A program made the position numbers and the translations under genes. A stretch of DNA of 64,000 bases from Streptomyces sp. NBC_00285 (GTDB taxonomy: Bacteria; Actinomycetota; Actinomycetes; Streptomycetales; Streptomycetaceae): positions 4,092,001 to 4,156,000 of the forward strand of contig NZ_CP108055.1 of the NCBI RefSeq assembly GCF_036174265.1, written 5' to 3'. Each line of letters begins with the position of its first letter. The first letter of the stretch is position 1. Positions 1-8,987 of this stretch are shown here, piece after piece. The notes under the pieces are model-generated. The model was not told the origin of the DNA, did not search any database, and worked only from the letters and a program-made list of their open reading frames with translations.

Positions 1-32
1 CGTTTCGCGTGCCCTCGGGCCGAAGGGGGCCC

Positions 33-1952
33 TCACTTGCGGTAGATGGCCTCGATCTCCTCCGCGTACGCCGCCGTCACCGTGTGCCGCTTGACCTTCA
101 GGGACGGCGTGAGCATGCCGTTGTCCTCGGTGAACTCCCCCTCGACCAGTCGGAAGGCGCGGATCGACTCGGCGCGGGAGACGGCCGCGTTGGCGTGGTC
201 GATGGCCTGCTGGATGTCCGCGCGCAGCCGTTCGTCCCGGACCAGCTCGGTGTGCGGGGTGTCGGCGGGCAGTCCCCTCACCGACAGCCAGTGGGCCATC
301 GCCTCGGGGTCGAGGGCGATCAGGGCGGCGACGAAGGGGCGGTTGTCGCCGACGACCAGGCACTGACCGACGGGGGCCCGGCTGCGCAGGCGGTCCTCCA
401 GGACGGCCGGGGAGACGTTCTTGCCGCCCGAGGTGACGAGGATGTCCTTCTTGCGGCCGGTGATGGTGAGATAGCCGTCCTCGTCGAGTGCTCCGAGGTC
501 GCCGGAGGCGAACCAGTCGTCCTTCAGGACGGCGTCGGTGGCCTGCGGGTTGTTCCAGTAGGCGCCGAAGACGACGCCGCCCTTGATGAGGACCTCGCCG
601 TCGTCGGCGATGCGGATCGCGGTGCCGGGGACGGGCTGCCCGACCGTGCCGGGGCGTGGGCCGAGGGGCGGGACGACGGTGGCGGCGGCGCTGGTCTCGG
701 TGAGGCCGTAGCCCTCGTAGATGATGATCCCGGCCGCGGAGAAGAACAGGTTGAGGTCGCGGTCCAGGGGTGAGCCGCCGCTGATGGCGTAGCGCATGCG
801 GCCGCCGAGTTCGGCCCGGACCCGGCGGTAGACCAGCAGGTCGTACAGGGCCCAGGCGGCGTAGAGGCCGGGGCCCGGGCCCTTGCCGGTCTCCAGGAAC
901 TTGTTCAGGTACGCCTCGCCGAAGCGGACGCCGACGCGGTGGGCGCGGTCGAAGGAGGCGGCGCGGCCCAGCTTCTCGGCGGTGGCGCGGCCGGTGGCGT
1001 GGATCTTCTCGAAGAGGTACGGGACGCCGACGACGAAGGTCGGGCGGAACTCCTTGAGCGCGGGGCGCAGTTCCTCGGGCTTGATGCTCGGGAAGTGGCC
1101 GGTCTCGATGCGGGCCATCAGACAGGCGATCTGGAGCGTGCGGCCCATGATGTGGGCGAGCGGGAGGAAGAGAAGGGTCGAGGCGACCTGGTCGGTGACG
1201 GCCTCGAAGACGGGGTGGAGCAGTTCGACGGTGTTGGCGGCCTCGGTGTGCAGGTTGGCGTGGGTGAGGACGCAGCCCTTGGGCCGGCCGGTGGTGCCGG
1301 AGGTGTAGCAGATCGTGGCGATGGTGTCGGGGACCAGGGCGGCGCGGCGCTTGGTGACCTCCTCGTCGGGCAGGTCGTGGCCGAGGGCGATGAGGCCGGT
1401 GAGTTCTCCGGCGTCCAGCTGCCAGGAGTGGGGTGACTCCTCGTGGCCTGCCGTACCGACGGCGACCGTGTCCGCGTTCTCGGCGCTCTCCACGATGATG
1501 TGCCGGGCACCGGAGTCGCGGACGATCCATTCCACCTGCTCGGCGGAGGAGGTGGCGTAGACGGGGACGGTCTGGCCGCCGGCCGCCCAGATCGCGAAGT
1601 CCAGGACCGTCCATTCGTAGCGGGTGCGGGACATCACGGCGACGCGGCCGCCCGGTTCGACACCGGCGGCGATCAGCCCCTTGGCCACGGCGGTGACTTC
1701 GCGGGCGAACTCCCGGGCGGTGACCGGGCGCCAGCCGTCCTCCTCCTGGCGGCGCAGGATCACGGCGTCGGGGGTCTCGGCCGCGTTGGTGAACGGGAGG
1801 TCCGCGATGCTTCCGGTGGTCAGAGGCCGGGCGAGGGCCGGGGTCCGGGCCTCGCGTACGGTGCCGGCGGCGTCCTTGACGACCTCGACCCTGGAGCGAC
1901 TCGCCAGGTCGGTGCGCTGTTTCGCCCGTTTCAGATCCTTGCGCACGCCCAT
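33..1952 (-). CDS. Long-chain acyl-CoA synthetase (AMP-forming, FadD15 type)
   Basis: This 639-residue protein belongs to the ANL (acyl/aryl adenylate-forming) family. It should activate long-chain fatty acids with ATP and CoA in the cytoplasm, feeding beta-oxidation and lipid synthesis. The phosphate-binding A3 motif YTSGTTGRPKG lies at about residues 216-226, the A5 motif GYGLTETSAA near 414, and the GDLG adenylate-binding and GRKKD hinge motifs follow in the C-terminal third. The length fits bacterial long-chain synthetases of the FadD15 branch. The ATG at 1952 is preceded by GGGGAGCC at good spacing, so the start is secure. The gene stands alone, and a palindrome at 1988-2003 sits in its probable promoter, suggesting repression by a TetR-type fatty-acid regulator. 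Chain-length preference cannot be read from the sequence. Confidence 0.93.
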   Translation of the reverse strand: MGVRKDLKRAKQRTDLASRSRVEVVKDAAGTVREARTPALARPLTTGSIADLPFTNAAETPDAVILRRQEEDGWRPVTAREFAREVTAVAKGLIAAGVEPGGRVAVMSRTRYEWTVLDFAIWAAGGQTVPVYATSSAEQVEWIVRDSGARHIIVESAENADTVAVGTAGHEESPHSWQLDAGELTGLIALGHDLPDEEVTKRRAALVPDTIATICYTSGTTGRPKGCVLTHANLHTEAANTVELLHPVFEAVTDQVASTLLFLPLAHIMGRTLQIACLMARIETGHFPSIKPEELRPALKEFRPTFVVGVPYLFEKIHATGRATAEKLGRAASFDRAHRVGVRFGEAYLNKFLETGKGPGPGLYAAWALYDLLVYRRVRAELGGRMRYAISGGSPLDRDLNLFFSAAGIIIYEGYGLTETSAAATVVPPLGPRPGTVGQPVPGTAIRIADDGEVLIKGGVVFGAYWNNPQATDAVLKDDWFASGDLGALDEDGYLTITGRKKDILVTSGGKNVSPAVLEDRLRSRAPVGQCLVVGDNRPFVAALIALDPEAMAHWLSVRGLPADTPHTELVRDERLRADIQQAIDHANAAVSRAESIRAFRLVEGEFTEDNGMLTPSLKVKRHTVTAAYAEEIEAIYRK

Positions 1953-1987
1953 GCCGGCTCCCCGATCCGCTCTGACTGGGTGGTCAA

Positions 1988-2003
1988 CCTACTCGCAAGT
2001 AGG
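1988..2003 (-). promoter_or_regulatory. Palindromic operator in the acyl-CoA synthetase promoter
   Basis: CCTACTCGCAAGTAGG has perfect 6-bp arms around CGCA. Read toward the synthetase gene, TTGACC lies just upstream (about 2007-2012) and the palindrome fills the spacer before a TAGGTT-like -10. Such a position fits a repressor site. The symmetry type is common for TetR-family dimers; the cognate protein is not in the window. Confidence 0.5.
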
Positions 2004-2025
2004 AAAAGGTCAATGGGGCCGGCCG

Positions 2026-3549
2026 CTAGTCCGCGAGGCGCCGGGCCTCGCGGATGGTGTCGGCGAGCTGGCGTACCGCCTTGTCCTCGGTGGTGTCGGC
2101 CAAGTGGTCCGCGCGATTGGCCAGTTCACTCAGGGAGGGGCGGCCGGGGAGCCGACTCCCGCTGTCGCGCAGGGCGTCGGCGAAGTAGGCGGCTACCGCG
2201 TCCACCTGGAAGCGGGGGCTCGCGTCCCACAAAGAGCCGTCCAGGGTGTCCAGTTGTCCGGACTCCTCGTGCGGGGCGCGGGTTTTCGGGTCCTGCCAGC
2301 GAACGGTCGCGGTCGCGAGGTGGCCGTCGGCGCCGGGTCGGGTGCGGACCGCGTAGAGGGCGGTGACGGTGTGGCCGGGGCCGACCTCGCCGCCGTCCAC
2401 GCGGTCGTCGCGGAAGTCGTCGTCGGCGACGCGGCGGTCGTCGTAGCCGATGAGGCGGAAGGAGGCCACGGTCTCGGGGTCGAAGGCGACCTGGGCCTTG
2501 GCGTCGCGGGCTGTGAGGTCGATGTTCTGCGGGAGCTGCTCGCAGAAGACCTTCTCGGCGTCGTCGGCGCCGGAGACGTAGACGGTGTGACCGTCGCCCT
2601 TGTCGGCGAGGCGTTCCATCAGGGCGTCGCCGTAGTCGCTGCCGACGCCGACGCCGAAGAGGGTGATGCCGTGTTCGCGGCGGGCGGTGTCGATGCGGTC
2701 GAGGATGGAGTCGGGGCTGGTGTCGCCGTCGTTGGCGAGGGCGTCGGAGATGAGGACCACACGGTTGGTGGCGCCCTTGCGCAGACCCTCGACGGCCGTC
2801 CGGTAGCCGGTCTCGACGCCCGCGGCGAGGTTGGTGGAGTACGTCGGTTCCAGACCGTCGATCGCCTCGTGGATCCGGCCGCGGTGACCGCCCAGACGGG
2901 TCATCGGCAGGACGGTCTCGGCCTGGTCGCTGAAGGTGACGACGGCGACCGAGTCGTCGTCGTGCAGGCGCTCCGTCATCGTGTCGAGGGACTGCTGGGC
3001 GAGGTCGAGGCGGCCGGGTTCGGCCATGGAGCCGGAGATGTCGATGACGAAGGTGAGGGCGGCGGGCCGGCGGTCGTCCGGGTCGGCCGGTGCACCCCTC
3101 GTGGCCAGGCCCACGCGCACCAGCGACCAGTCGTCCCGGTCGGTGCGGGCGCCGTCGACGGTGACCGTGAAGCCGTTGCCGTCGGGGCGGTCGTAGTCCT
3201 GGCGGAAGCTGTTGACGAATTCCTCGGGGCGGATCGTCGAGGGTGCCGGACGGCGGCCCTCGGCGAGAGTGCGGCGGGCGTAGCCGTAGGAGGCGGTGTC
3301 GACGTCGAGAGCGAAGGTGGAGAGGTAGTCGGGGGACGACGGGGCGGCGTGCTCGCCGCGGGACTCGTCGGAGTCCGTCTCGCCCTGTGGCTGGTTCGGG
3401 GCCGGGAAGCCCGAGTCGTACGAGCCGCCCTTCGACCCGTCCGCGCTGCTCTTGTCGCCGCCGTCGTCGCTTCCGCCGCAGCCGGTGAGCAGCAGACCAC
3501 CCGCCAGTGTGAGCGCGAGTATCACCTGTCGTGTTCGCTGTCGTTCCAT
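2026..3549 (-). CDS. Von Willebrand factor A domain lipoprotein (YfbK-like)
   Basis: The 507-residue product begins with a lipoprotein signal: two arginines, a hydrophobic stretch and the lipobox LLTGC with the acylated cysteine at residue 24. A Ser/Gly/Asp-rich spacer leads to a N-terminal vWF-associated region (about 75-160), then a VWA domain opening with FVIDISGSM (MIDAS DxSxS at about 170-174) and continuing with STNLAAG and the ISDALAND strand. The C-terminal part, with FRLIGYDDR and the DGGEVGPGH segment, matches the tail of YfbK-type proteins. It should be a surface metal-dependent adhesion or scaffold protein; its partner is unknown. It lies between unrelated same-strand genes with 76 and 147 nt of flanking space, so it is probably monocistronic. 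The ATG at 3549 has only a weak purine tract upstream. Confidence 0.85.
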   Translation of the reverse strand: MERQRTRQVILALTLAGGLLLTGCGGSDDGGDKSSADGSKGGSYDSGFPAPNQPQGETDSDESRGEHAAPSSPDYLSTFALDVDTASYGYARRTLAEGRRPAPSTIRPEEFVNSFRQDYDRPDGNGFTVTVDGARTDRDDWSLVRVGLATRGAPADPDDRRPAALTFVIDISGSMAEPGRLDLAQQSLDTMTERLHDDDSVAVVTFSDQAETVLPMTRLGGHRGRIHEAIDGLEPTYSTNLAAGVETGYRTAVEGLRKGATNRVVLISDALANDGDTSPDSILDRIDTARREHGITLFGVGVGSDYGDALMERLADKGDGHTVYVSGADDAEKVFCEQLPQNIDLTARDAKAQVAFDPETVASFRLIGYDDRRVADDDFRDDRVDGGEVGPGHTVTALYAVRTRPGADGHLATATVRWQDPKTRAPHEESGQLDTLDGSLWDASPRFQVDAVAAYFADALRDSGSRLPGRPSLSELANRADHLADTTEDKAVRQLADTIREARRLAD

Positions 3550-3696
3550 CGTCCGTACCCCCTGGGCCTGTTGACGTCGACATCTGTGACTGTGACGGCA
3601 CCAGGGGGCGGAACGTGCGTTACGGAGCGTTGCGGATGGGTCTCGAAGGGGGCACGGCAGGGGGCCGTCGAGACCGGTGGGTGATCTTCCGTTGAC

Positions 3697-4563
3697 CTAG
3701 GAGACGACGTCCTTGCGGGCGAAACCCCGGAAGGCCAGGGCAAACAGCACCAGGGCGAGCGTTACCGACAGGGAGGTGCCCTGGATCATGTCGGACCACT
3801 CCAGGCGGGGTTGGACGGCGTCCAGCCAGGCGTACTGCCAGTGCGAGGGGAGGAAGTCGCGCCAGTCGCCGAGGGCCGTCACCTGGTCGAGCACATTGCC
3901 GACGATGGTCAGGCCGACCGCACCGCCGACCGCACCGAGCGGGGCGTCCGTCCGGGTGGAGAGCCAGAACGCCAGGGCGGCGGTGACGAGTTGGGAGACG
4001 AAGATGTACGCCACGGTGATCAGCAGGCGTTGGGCCGCGGTGCCGGCTTCCAGTGAGCCGCCGGTGGGGAGTTGCAGCGGGCCCCAGCCGTACGCCACCG
4101 TGCCGGCCGCGAGGGCGACCAGCGGGAGCAGGAGCATCGCGGCCAGGCTGAGGGTGAGTCCGACGACGAGCTTGGACCACAGCAGCCGGGCCCGGGGTAC
4201 GGGCGCGGCAAGCAGATAGCGCAGGGAGGACCAGCTGGCCTCCGAGGCGACCGTGTCCCCGCAGAACAGGGCCACGGGGACGATCAGCAGGAAGCCCGCG
4301 GAGGCGAAGAGGTTCACCGCGGCGAAGTTCGGCCCTGACAGGGTGGCCGTGTCCATCAGGTTGACCTGGTTGTTGCCGGGGTCCGGTCCGCCGCCCAGTT
4401 GGAAGGCGATCAGCAGGACGAAGGGCAGGGCGGCCAGGATGCCGAACATGATGAGTGTGCGGCGGCGCTTCAACTGCCGTACCAGCTCGACCCGGACGGG
4501 CAGGGTGCGGCCCGCGCGGTAGCCGTCGGCGACCTCCGCGCGCACGGTCGAGGTGCTGCTCAT
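3697..4563 (-). CDS. ABC-2 type transporter permease
   Basis: A 288-residue membrane protein with about six hydrophobic segments: one near residues 40-57 followed by a long external loop (GGGPDPGNNQ), then helices around 85-103, 125-150, 180-200, 210-235 and a last one near 265-280. This is the ABC-2 (drug/antibiotic exporter) permease layout. Its ATG overlaps the stop codon of the upstream hydrolase-ATPase gene in an ATGA arrangement (4560-4563), so the two are translationally coupled and the upstream ATPase domain is the obvious motor. The exported substrate is not evident. The gene ends 147 nt before the vWF lipoprotein start. Confidence 0.87.
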   Translation of the reverse strand: MSSTSTVRAEVADGYRAGRTLPVRVELVRQLKRRRTLIMFGILAALPFVLLIAFQLGGGPDPGNNQVNLMDTATLSGPNFAAVNLFASAGFLLIVPVALFCGDTVASEASWSSLRYLLAAPVPRARLLWSKLVVGLTLSLAAMLLLPLVALAAGTVAYGWGPLQLPTGGSLEAGTAAQRLLITVAYIFVSQLVTAALAFWLSTRTDAPLGAVGGAVGLTIVGNVLDQVTALGDWRDFLPSHWQYAWLDAVQPRLEWSDMIQGTSLSVTLALVLFALAFRGFARKDVVS

Positions 4564-7190
4564 GCGGAGTCTCCGATCAGGGTGAGGAAGGCGTCTTCGA
4601 GGCGGCGGTGAGGGCCCACCGACGTGACGGGGACCTCCAGCCGGACGAGTTCGGCGACCAGGCGCTGTGCGCTGCCGTCCGCGTCGAGCCGTACGAGCAG
4701 GCCGTCTTCGGTGGTGATCGCCGACACCACGCCCGGCAGGGCCGCCACCTTCTCGGCCACGGGCTCCTCCACCGGTTCGGCCGTGCCGACCAGGAGGGTG
4801 TCGCCGGAGCCGACGATCTCGGCGACCGGGCCCGCCTGGACCAGTCGGCCGTGGTCCATGACCACGAGGTGGCTGCAGGTCTGCTCGACTTCGGCCAGCA
4901 GGTGGCTGGAGACGATGACCGTGCGGCCGGCCGCGGCGTAGCGGATCATCACCTCGCGCATCTCGCGGATCTGCGGCGGGTCGAGGCCGTTGGTCGGCTC
5001 GTCGAGGATGAGCAGGTCCGGCATGCCGAGCATGGCCTGGGCGATGGCCAGGCGCTGGCGCATGCCCTGCGAGTAGGTGCGGACCGCGCGGGCCAGGGCG
5101 TCACCGAGGCCGGCGATCTCCAGCGCCTCGTCCATGTGGGCGTCCGTGGGCGGGCGGCCGGTGGCCTGCCAGTACAGCTCCAGGTTCTCGCGGCCCGACA
5201 GGTGCGGGAGGAAACCCGCACCCTCGACGAACGCGCCGACCCGGGAGAGCACGGGGGCGCCCGGGGCGATCGCGTGACCGAAGACGCGGACCTCGCCGCC
5301 GTCCGGCTTGATCAGGCCCATCAGCATGCGCAGGGTGGTCGTCTTGCCCGCGCCGTTCGGGCCGAGCAGGCCGAGGACCTGGCCCTTCTCGACGCGGAAG
5401 GAGAGGTCACGGACCGCGTAACGGTCGGCGGACTTGGCGTACCGCTTGCTCAGGTCGGTTATCTGCAGCGGGACTTCGGCCAGTTCCGGGTCGGGGGCGG
5501 CGGGGGCCGTCGTACGGCGGCGGCCCGTGGCCACCAGGCCGAGGGCGAGCACCGCGCCGGACAGCGGCAGCCACCATACCCAGGCGGGCAGGGGGGCCCG
5601 GGTGTTCTTCTCGCTGAGGGCCGTCGGGACGTTCAGGTCGCCCTTCAGGGAGACGGTGTACGTGGCCGGGGTCGCCGGGGAGGCGTAGCCGAGGTCCGTG
5701 GAGGCGAGGACCAACTTGAGGCGGTGGCCGTCGTCGATATCGTGGTCGATCGCCGGGAGGGTGATCGTGACGTCCTTGCCTGCCTTCGCGCCCTCGACCC
5801 TGATCGGCTCGACGAGTTGGGAGGGCAGGGTCTGCCGGCCGTTCGCGCCGACGTCGTACACCTTGGCGAAGAGGACCGCGTCGTCGCTCGTCGACTTCAC
5901 GTGCACGGTGACCGTGGGCGAGCCGGTGATCTGGAGGTCGCCCCTGACCGGGGCCGACTCGAAGGCGGCGAACTGGCCGGGGAAGTCGAGGGAGACGCCG
6001 ACGCCGAGGGAGGAGAGCTGGGAGAGACCGCCTCCACCGAGGCCGGGGAGGGCCGAGACGGCGGGCGGGCTGGCGCCGGCCGGGTTGGCGAAGTCCTGTT
6101 CGCGGCCGGCCAGGGCGATCTTGCGGTCGTCGCTCTCCAGGCCGGGGTAGGTGTCGGCGGTGACGCCGGTGAGGCGGGGTTCGCCGTCGCTGGTACCGGT
6201 GCCGAGGGTGCGGGTGACGCGGAAGGCCGGGCCGGTGTCGGCGGCCTTGTCGTCCTGCAGATAGCGGTCGAACCAGTTCGCCACGCGGGACTGGACGCGG
6301 CTCGTCTCCATGTCGCCGCCGTCATGGCCGCCCGCGATCCAGTCGACGTCGACGGGGGCGCCGTTGGCGCGGATCGCCTTCGCCGCGGCGTCTGCCTGGT
6401 TCAGGGGGAAGAGGGAGTCCGTCTGGCCCTGGACGAGGAGCGTGGGGACCTTGATGTCCTTGGCGACGGCCGACGGGGACCGCTCCTCCAGCATCTGCTC
6501 GGCCTGGGCGTCCGGGGTGCCGGACTCGGCGACGCGCTCGTACATCGCGCAGATCTGCGGTTCGAACTTGGCGCAGCCGCCCGCACTGTTGACGAAGATG
6601 CCGGCCCAGAGCTTCTTGAACACGCCGTTCGGGAACAGGGCGTCCGAGAGGTTCCAGTAGGTGATCTCGGGGGCGATGGCGTCCACGCGGTGGTCGTGGC
6701 CGGCGGCGAGGAGGGAGATCGCGCCGCCGTAGCTCGCGCCGGTGACGCCGACTCGGGGGTCGCCGGGCTTGTCGAGCTGGACCTGGGGCTGCTTCGCCAG
6801 CCAGTCGATCAGCTTGCTGACGTCGGCGACCTCACCCTCGGGGTCGTTCAGGCCGACCTTGCCGGTCGATTCACCGAAGCCTCGGGCGGACCAGGTGAGG
6901 ACCGCGTAGCCGTCCCGGGCCAGTTCCTGCGCCTGTTGGCGTACGTCGTTCTTGCTGCCGCCGAAGCCGTGGCCTATGAGGACCGCGGGGCGCTTCTCGG
7001 CGCCGCTCGTCGTGAAGTACGAGGTGTCGATGTGCACGCCGTCGATGGACATGACCTGGTCCGCGCGGTGCACCGGAGGGGGGTCGTCGGAGGCTGCGGC
7101 TGTCCATGTCCCGGCGGCTGCGGCGAGGACGACGGCGGAGGCCGTGGCGGCGATCCACCGTTTCGGCCTCCGGGGGCGTCGAAGATCCAT
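4560..7190 (-). CDS. Alpha/beta hydrolase fused to an ABC transporter ATPase
   Basis: This 876-residue protein joins two enzymes that normally work on opposite sides of the membrane. Residues 13-33 form a signal or anchor helix. Residues about 45-320 are a CocE/X-Pro dipeptidyl-peptidase (S15-like) hydrolase with nucleophile Ser153 in GASYGG, probable Asp258 (QGQTDS) and His289 (GGHDGG). Residues about 380-520 resemble the S15-family beta-sandwich C-terminal domain. A second hydrophobic helix spans about 537-556. Residues 575-876 are a complete ABC ATPase: Walker A GPNGAGKT at 610, signature YSQGMRQR near 706, Walker B LLILDEP near 727, then a DrrA-like tail. The predicted topology puts the hydrolase outside and the ATPase inside. 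It is coupled by ATGA overlap to the ABC-2 permease. A frameshift or assembly join is unlikely because a proper membrane helix connects the parts. Substrate unknown. Confidence 0.9.
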   Translation of the reverse strand: MDLRRPRRPKRWIAATASAVVLAAAAGTWTAAASDDPPPVHRADQVMSIDGVHIDTSYFTTSGAEKRPAVLIGHGFGGSKNDVRQQAQELARDGYAVLTWSARGFGESTGKVGLNDPEGEVADVSKLIDWLAKQPQVQLDKPGDPRVGVTGASYGGAISLLAAGHDHRVDAIAPEITYWNLSDALFPNGVFKKLWAGIFVNSAGGCAKFEPQICAMYERVAESGTPDAQAEQMLEERSPSAVAKDIKVPTLLVQGQTDSLFPLNQADAAAKAIRANGAPVDVDWIAGGHDGGDMETSRVQSRVANWFDRYLQDDKAADTGPAFRVTRTLGTGTSDGEPRLTGVTADTYPGLESDDRKIALAGREQDFANPAGASPPAVSALPGLGGGGLSQLSSLGVGVSLDFPGQFAAFESAPVRGDLQITGSPTVTVHVKSTSDDAVLFAKVYDVGANGRQTLPSQLVEPIRVEGAKAGKDVTITLPAIDHDIDDGHRLKLVLASTDLGYASPATPATYTVSLKGDLNVPTALSEKNTRAPLPAWVWWLPLSGAVLALGLVATGRRRTTAPAAPDPELAEVPLQITDLSKRYAKSADRYAVRDLSFRVEKGQVLGLLGPNGAGKTTTLRMLMGLIKPDGGEVRVFGHAIAPGAPVLSRVGAFVEGAGFLPHLSGRENLELYWQATGRPPTDAHMDEALEIAGLGDALARAVRTYSQGMRQRLAIAQAMLGMPDLLILDEPTNGLDPPQIREMREVMIRYAAAGRTVIVSSHLLAEVEQTCSHLVVMDHGRLVQAGPVAEIVGSGDTLLVGTAEPVEEPVAEKVAALPGVVSAITTEDGLLVRLDADGSAQRLVAELVRLEVPVTSVGPHRRLEDAFLTLIGDSA

Positions 7191-7331
7191 GCTTCAACGG
7201 TACGGGGTGAAACTGTCGGGGACTTGTCGCCCGAGGGCTGAACTCGTCGCCATCCTGGGGGTGGAGGGGTTCTCGTTTCGTACAGCAGACGCGGTACGGC
7301 TATGAGCTCGGTTCATCGGCGATTTGGCCGT

Positions 7332-7391
7332 CTGCCGCGCCATCGTGGCTGGTCGCGCAGTTCCCCGCGCCCCCTTTCGCCCCTGCGGGGC
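7332..7391 (-). repeat. Dispersed intergenic repeat, copy A
   Basis: On the minus strand this stretch contains GGGGCGCGGGGAACTGCGCG (plus-strand 7354-7373), exactly repeated at 20383-20402 and 35199-35218, followed by ACCAGCCACGATGG. It lies in the gap between the hydrolase-ATPase start and the mmsA terminator. The same element is scattered through intergenic DNA of many Streptomyces genomes; its role is unknown. Confidence 0.7.
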
Positions 7392-7425
7392 GATCGGGGG
7401 CCGACTCCTGTGGAATTCAGAAATG

Positions 7426-7462
7426 GAGGAGGGGCCGTCCGCGGTGCGGGCGGCCCCTCCTC
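7426..7462 (-). terminator. Terminator of the inositol operon
   Basis: Perfect 12-bp inverted repeat GAGGAGGGGCCG / CGGCCCCTCCTC with a 13-nt loop, 6 nt past the mmsA stop codon; on the minus strand it is followed by CATTTCTG. The position and stability support factor-independent termination of the five-gene iol operon. Confidence 0.75.
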
Positions 7463-7468
7463 TCAGGC

Positions 7469-8971
7469 TCAGTGGTTGCGCGGGAAGCCCAGGTCTACGC
7501 CGGTGGGGCCGTCGGCCGGGTCGGGCCAGCGGGTGGTGACGACCTTGCCGCGGGTGTAGAAGTGCGTGCCGTCGTTACCGTAGATGTGGTGGTCGCCGAA
7601 GAGGCTGTCCTTCCAGCCGCCGAAGCTGTGGTAGCCGACGGGGACCGGGATCGGGACGTTCACGCCGACCATGCCGGCCTCGACCTCCAGCTGGAAGCGG
7701 CGGGCGGCGCCGCCGTCCCGGGTGAAGATCGCGGTGCCGTTGCCGAACGGGGAGGCGTTGATGAGGGCGATGCCCTCGTCGTAGCTGTCGACGCGCAGCA
7801 CGGTCAGCACCGGGCCGAAGATCTCGTCCTGGTAGGCCTTGGCGGTGGTCGGCACCTTGTCCAGGAGCGAGATGCCGATCCAGTGGCCGTCCTCGAAGCC
7901 CTCGACGGTGAAGCCGGAGCCGTCCAGGACGACCTCGCAGCCCTCGGCCGCCGCGCCCGTGACGTAGGACGCCACCTTGTCGCGGTGCACCTTGGTGATG
8001 AGCGGGCCCATCTCGGAGGCCGGGTCGTTGCCGGGGCCGATCTTGATCTTCTCGGCGCGCTCGCGGATCTTCTCGACCAGCTCGTCGCCGATGGAGCCGA
8101 CCGCGACGACGGCGGAGATCGCCATGCAGCGCTCGCCCGCGGAACCGTAGGCGGCGGAGACGGCCGCGTCGGCCGCCGCGTCCAGGTCGGCGTCCGGGAG
8201 GACCAGCATGTGGTTCTTGGCGCCGCCCAGGGCCTGGACGCGCTTGCCGTTCGCGGAGGCGGTGGTGTGGATGTAGCGGGCGATCGGGGTCGAGCCGACG
8301 AAGGAGACGGCCTTGACGTCCGGGTGCTCCAGGAGGCGGTCGACGGCCACCTTGTCGCCGTGGACGACGTTGAAGACACCGTCGGGCAGACCGGCCTCGG
8401 CGAGCAGTTCGGCGATCTTGAGGGAGGCCGACGGGTCCTTCTCGGACGGCTTCAGCACGAAGGTGTTGCCGGTCGCGATGGCGATCGGGAACATCCACAT
8501 CGGGACCATCGCCGGGAAGTTGAACGGCGTGATGCCCGCGACGACACCGAGCGGCTGGCGGATCGAGGCGACGTCCACGCGGCTGGCGACCTCGGTCGAC
8601 AGTTCGCCCTTCAGCTGCACGGTGATCCCGCACGCCAGGTCCACGATCTCCAGGCCGCGCGCGACCTCGCCGAGCGCGTCGGAGTGCACCTTGCCGTGCT
8701 CGGCGGTGATCAGCTCGGCGATCGCGTCCCGGTTCGCCTCCAGCAGCGCCCGGAAGCGGAACAGGATCGTGGTCCGCTTGGCGAGCGAGGAGGTGCCCCA
8801 GGTCTGGAACGCGTCCTTGGCGGCGGCGACCGCGGAGTCGACCTCGTCGACCGACGCGAACGGGACCTTCGTGGTGACCGCGCCGGTCGCCGGGTCAGTG
8901 ACCGGCCCGTAGTTGCCCGACGCGCCCTCGACGGGCTTGCCGCCGATCCAGTGGTTGACGATCTTCGTCAT
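7469..8971 (-). CDS. mmsA: Methylmalonate-semialdehyde dehydrogenase, CoA-acylating (IolA)
   Basis: The 500-residue product oxidises malonic (and methylmalonic) semialdehyde to acetyl-CoA or propionyl-CoA with NAD and CoA; it is the last step of myo-inositol catabolism and also serves valine breakdown. Typical aldehyde-dehydrogenase features are present: the NAD-fold segment PFNFPAMVPMWMFP, the FVGSTPIARYI helix, the MmsA-type catalytic block GERCMAIS and the C-terminal GDHHIYGNDG segment. The start was set at ATG 8971 (protein begins MTKIVNHW) because AAAGGAG lies at correct spacing; an in-frame ATG at 9034 would overlap iolD. It is the last gene of the operon, 16 nt after iolD, and is followed by a terminator at 7426-7462. 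Confidence 0.95.
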   Translation of the reverse strand: MTKIVNHWIGGKPVEGASGNYGPVTDPATGAVTTKVPFASVDEVDSAVAAAKDAFQTWGTSSLAKRTTILFRFRALLEANRDAIAELITAEHGKVHSDALGEVARGLEIVDLACGITVQLKGELSTEVASRVDVASIRQPLGVVAGITPFNFPAMVPMWMFPIAIATGNTFVLKPSEKDPSASLKIAELLAEAGLPDGVFNVVHGDKVAVDRLLEHPDVKAVSFVGSTPIARYIHTTASANGKRVQALGGAKNHMLVLPDADLDAAADAAVSAAYGSAGERCMAISAVVAVGSIGDELVEKIRERAEKIKIGPGNDPASEMGPLITKVHRDKVASYVTGAAAEGCEVVLDGSGFTVEGFEDGHWIGISLLDKVPTTAKAYQDEIFGPVLTVLRVDSYDEGIALINASPFGNGTAIFTRDGGAARRFQLEVEAGMVGVNVPIPVPVGYHSFGGWKDSLFGDHHIYGNDGTHFYTRGKVVTTRWPDPADGPTGVDLGFPRNH

Positions 8972-8987
8972 GACCGAGTACTCCTTT

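Noticed and set aside
4455..7241. 928-codon open frame opposite the hydrolase-ATPase gene
   Set aside because: Antisense shadow; Gly/Arg/Val/Asp-rich composition without motifs.
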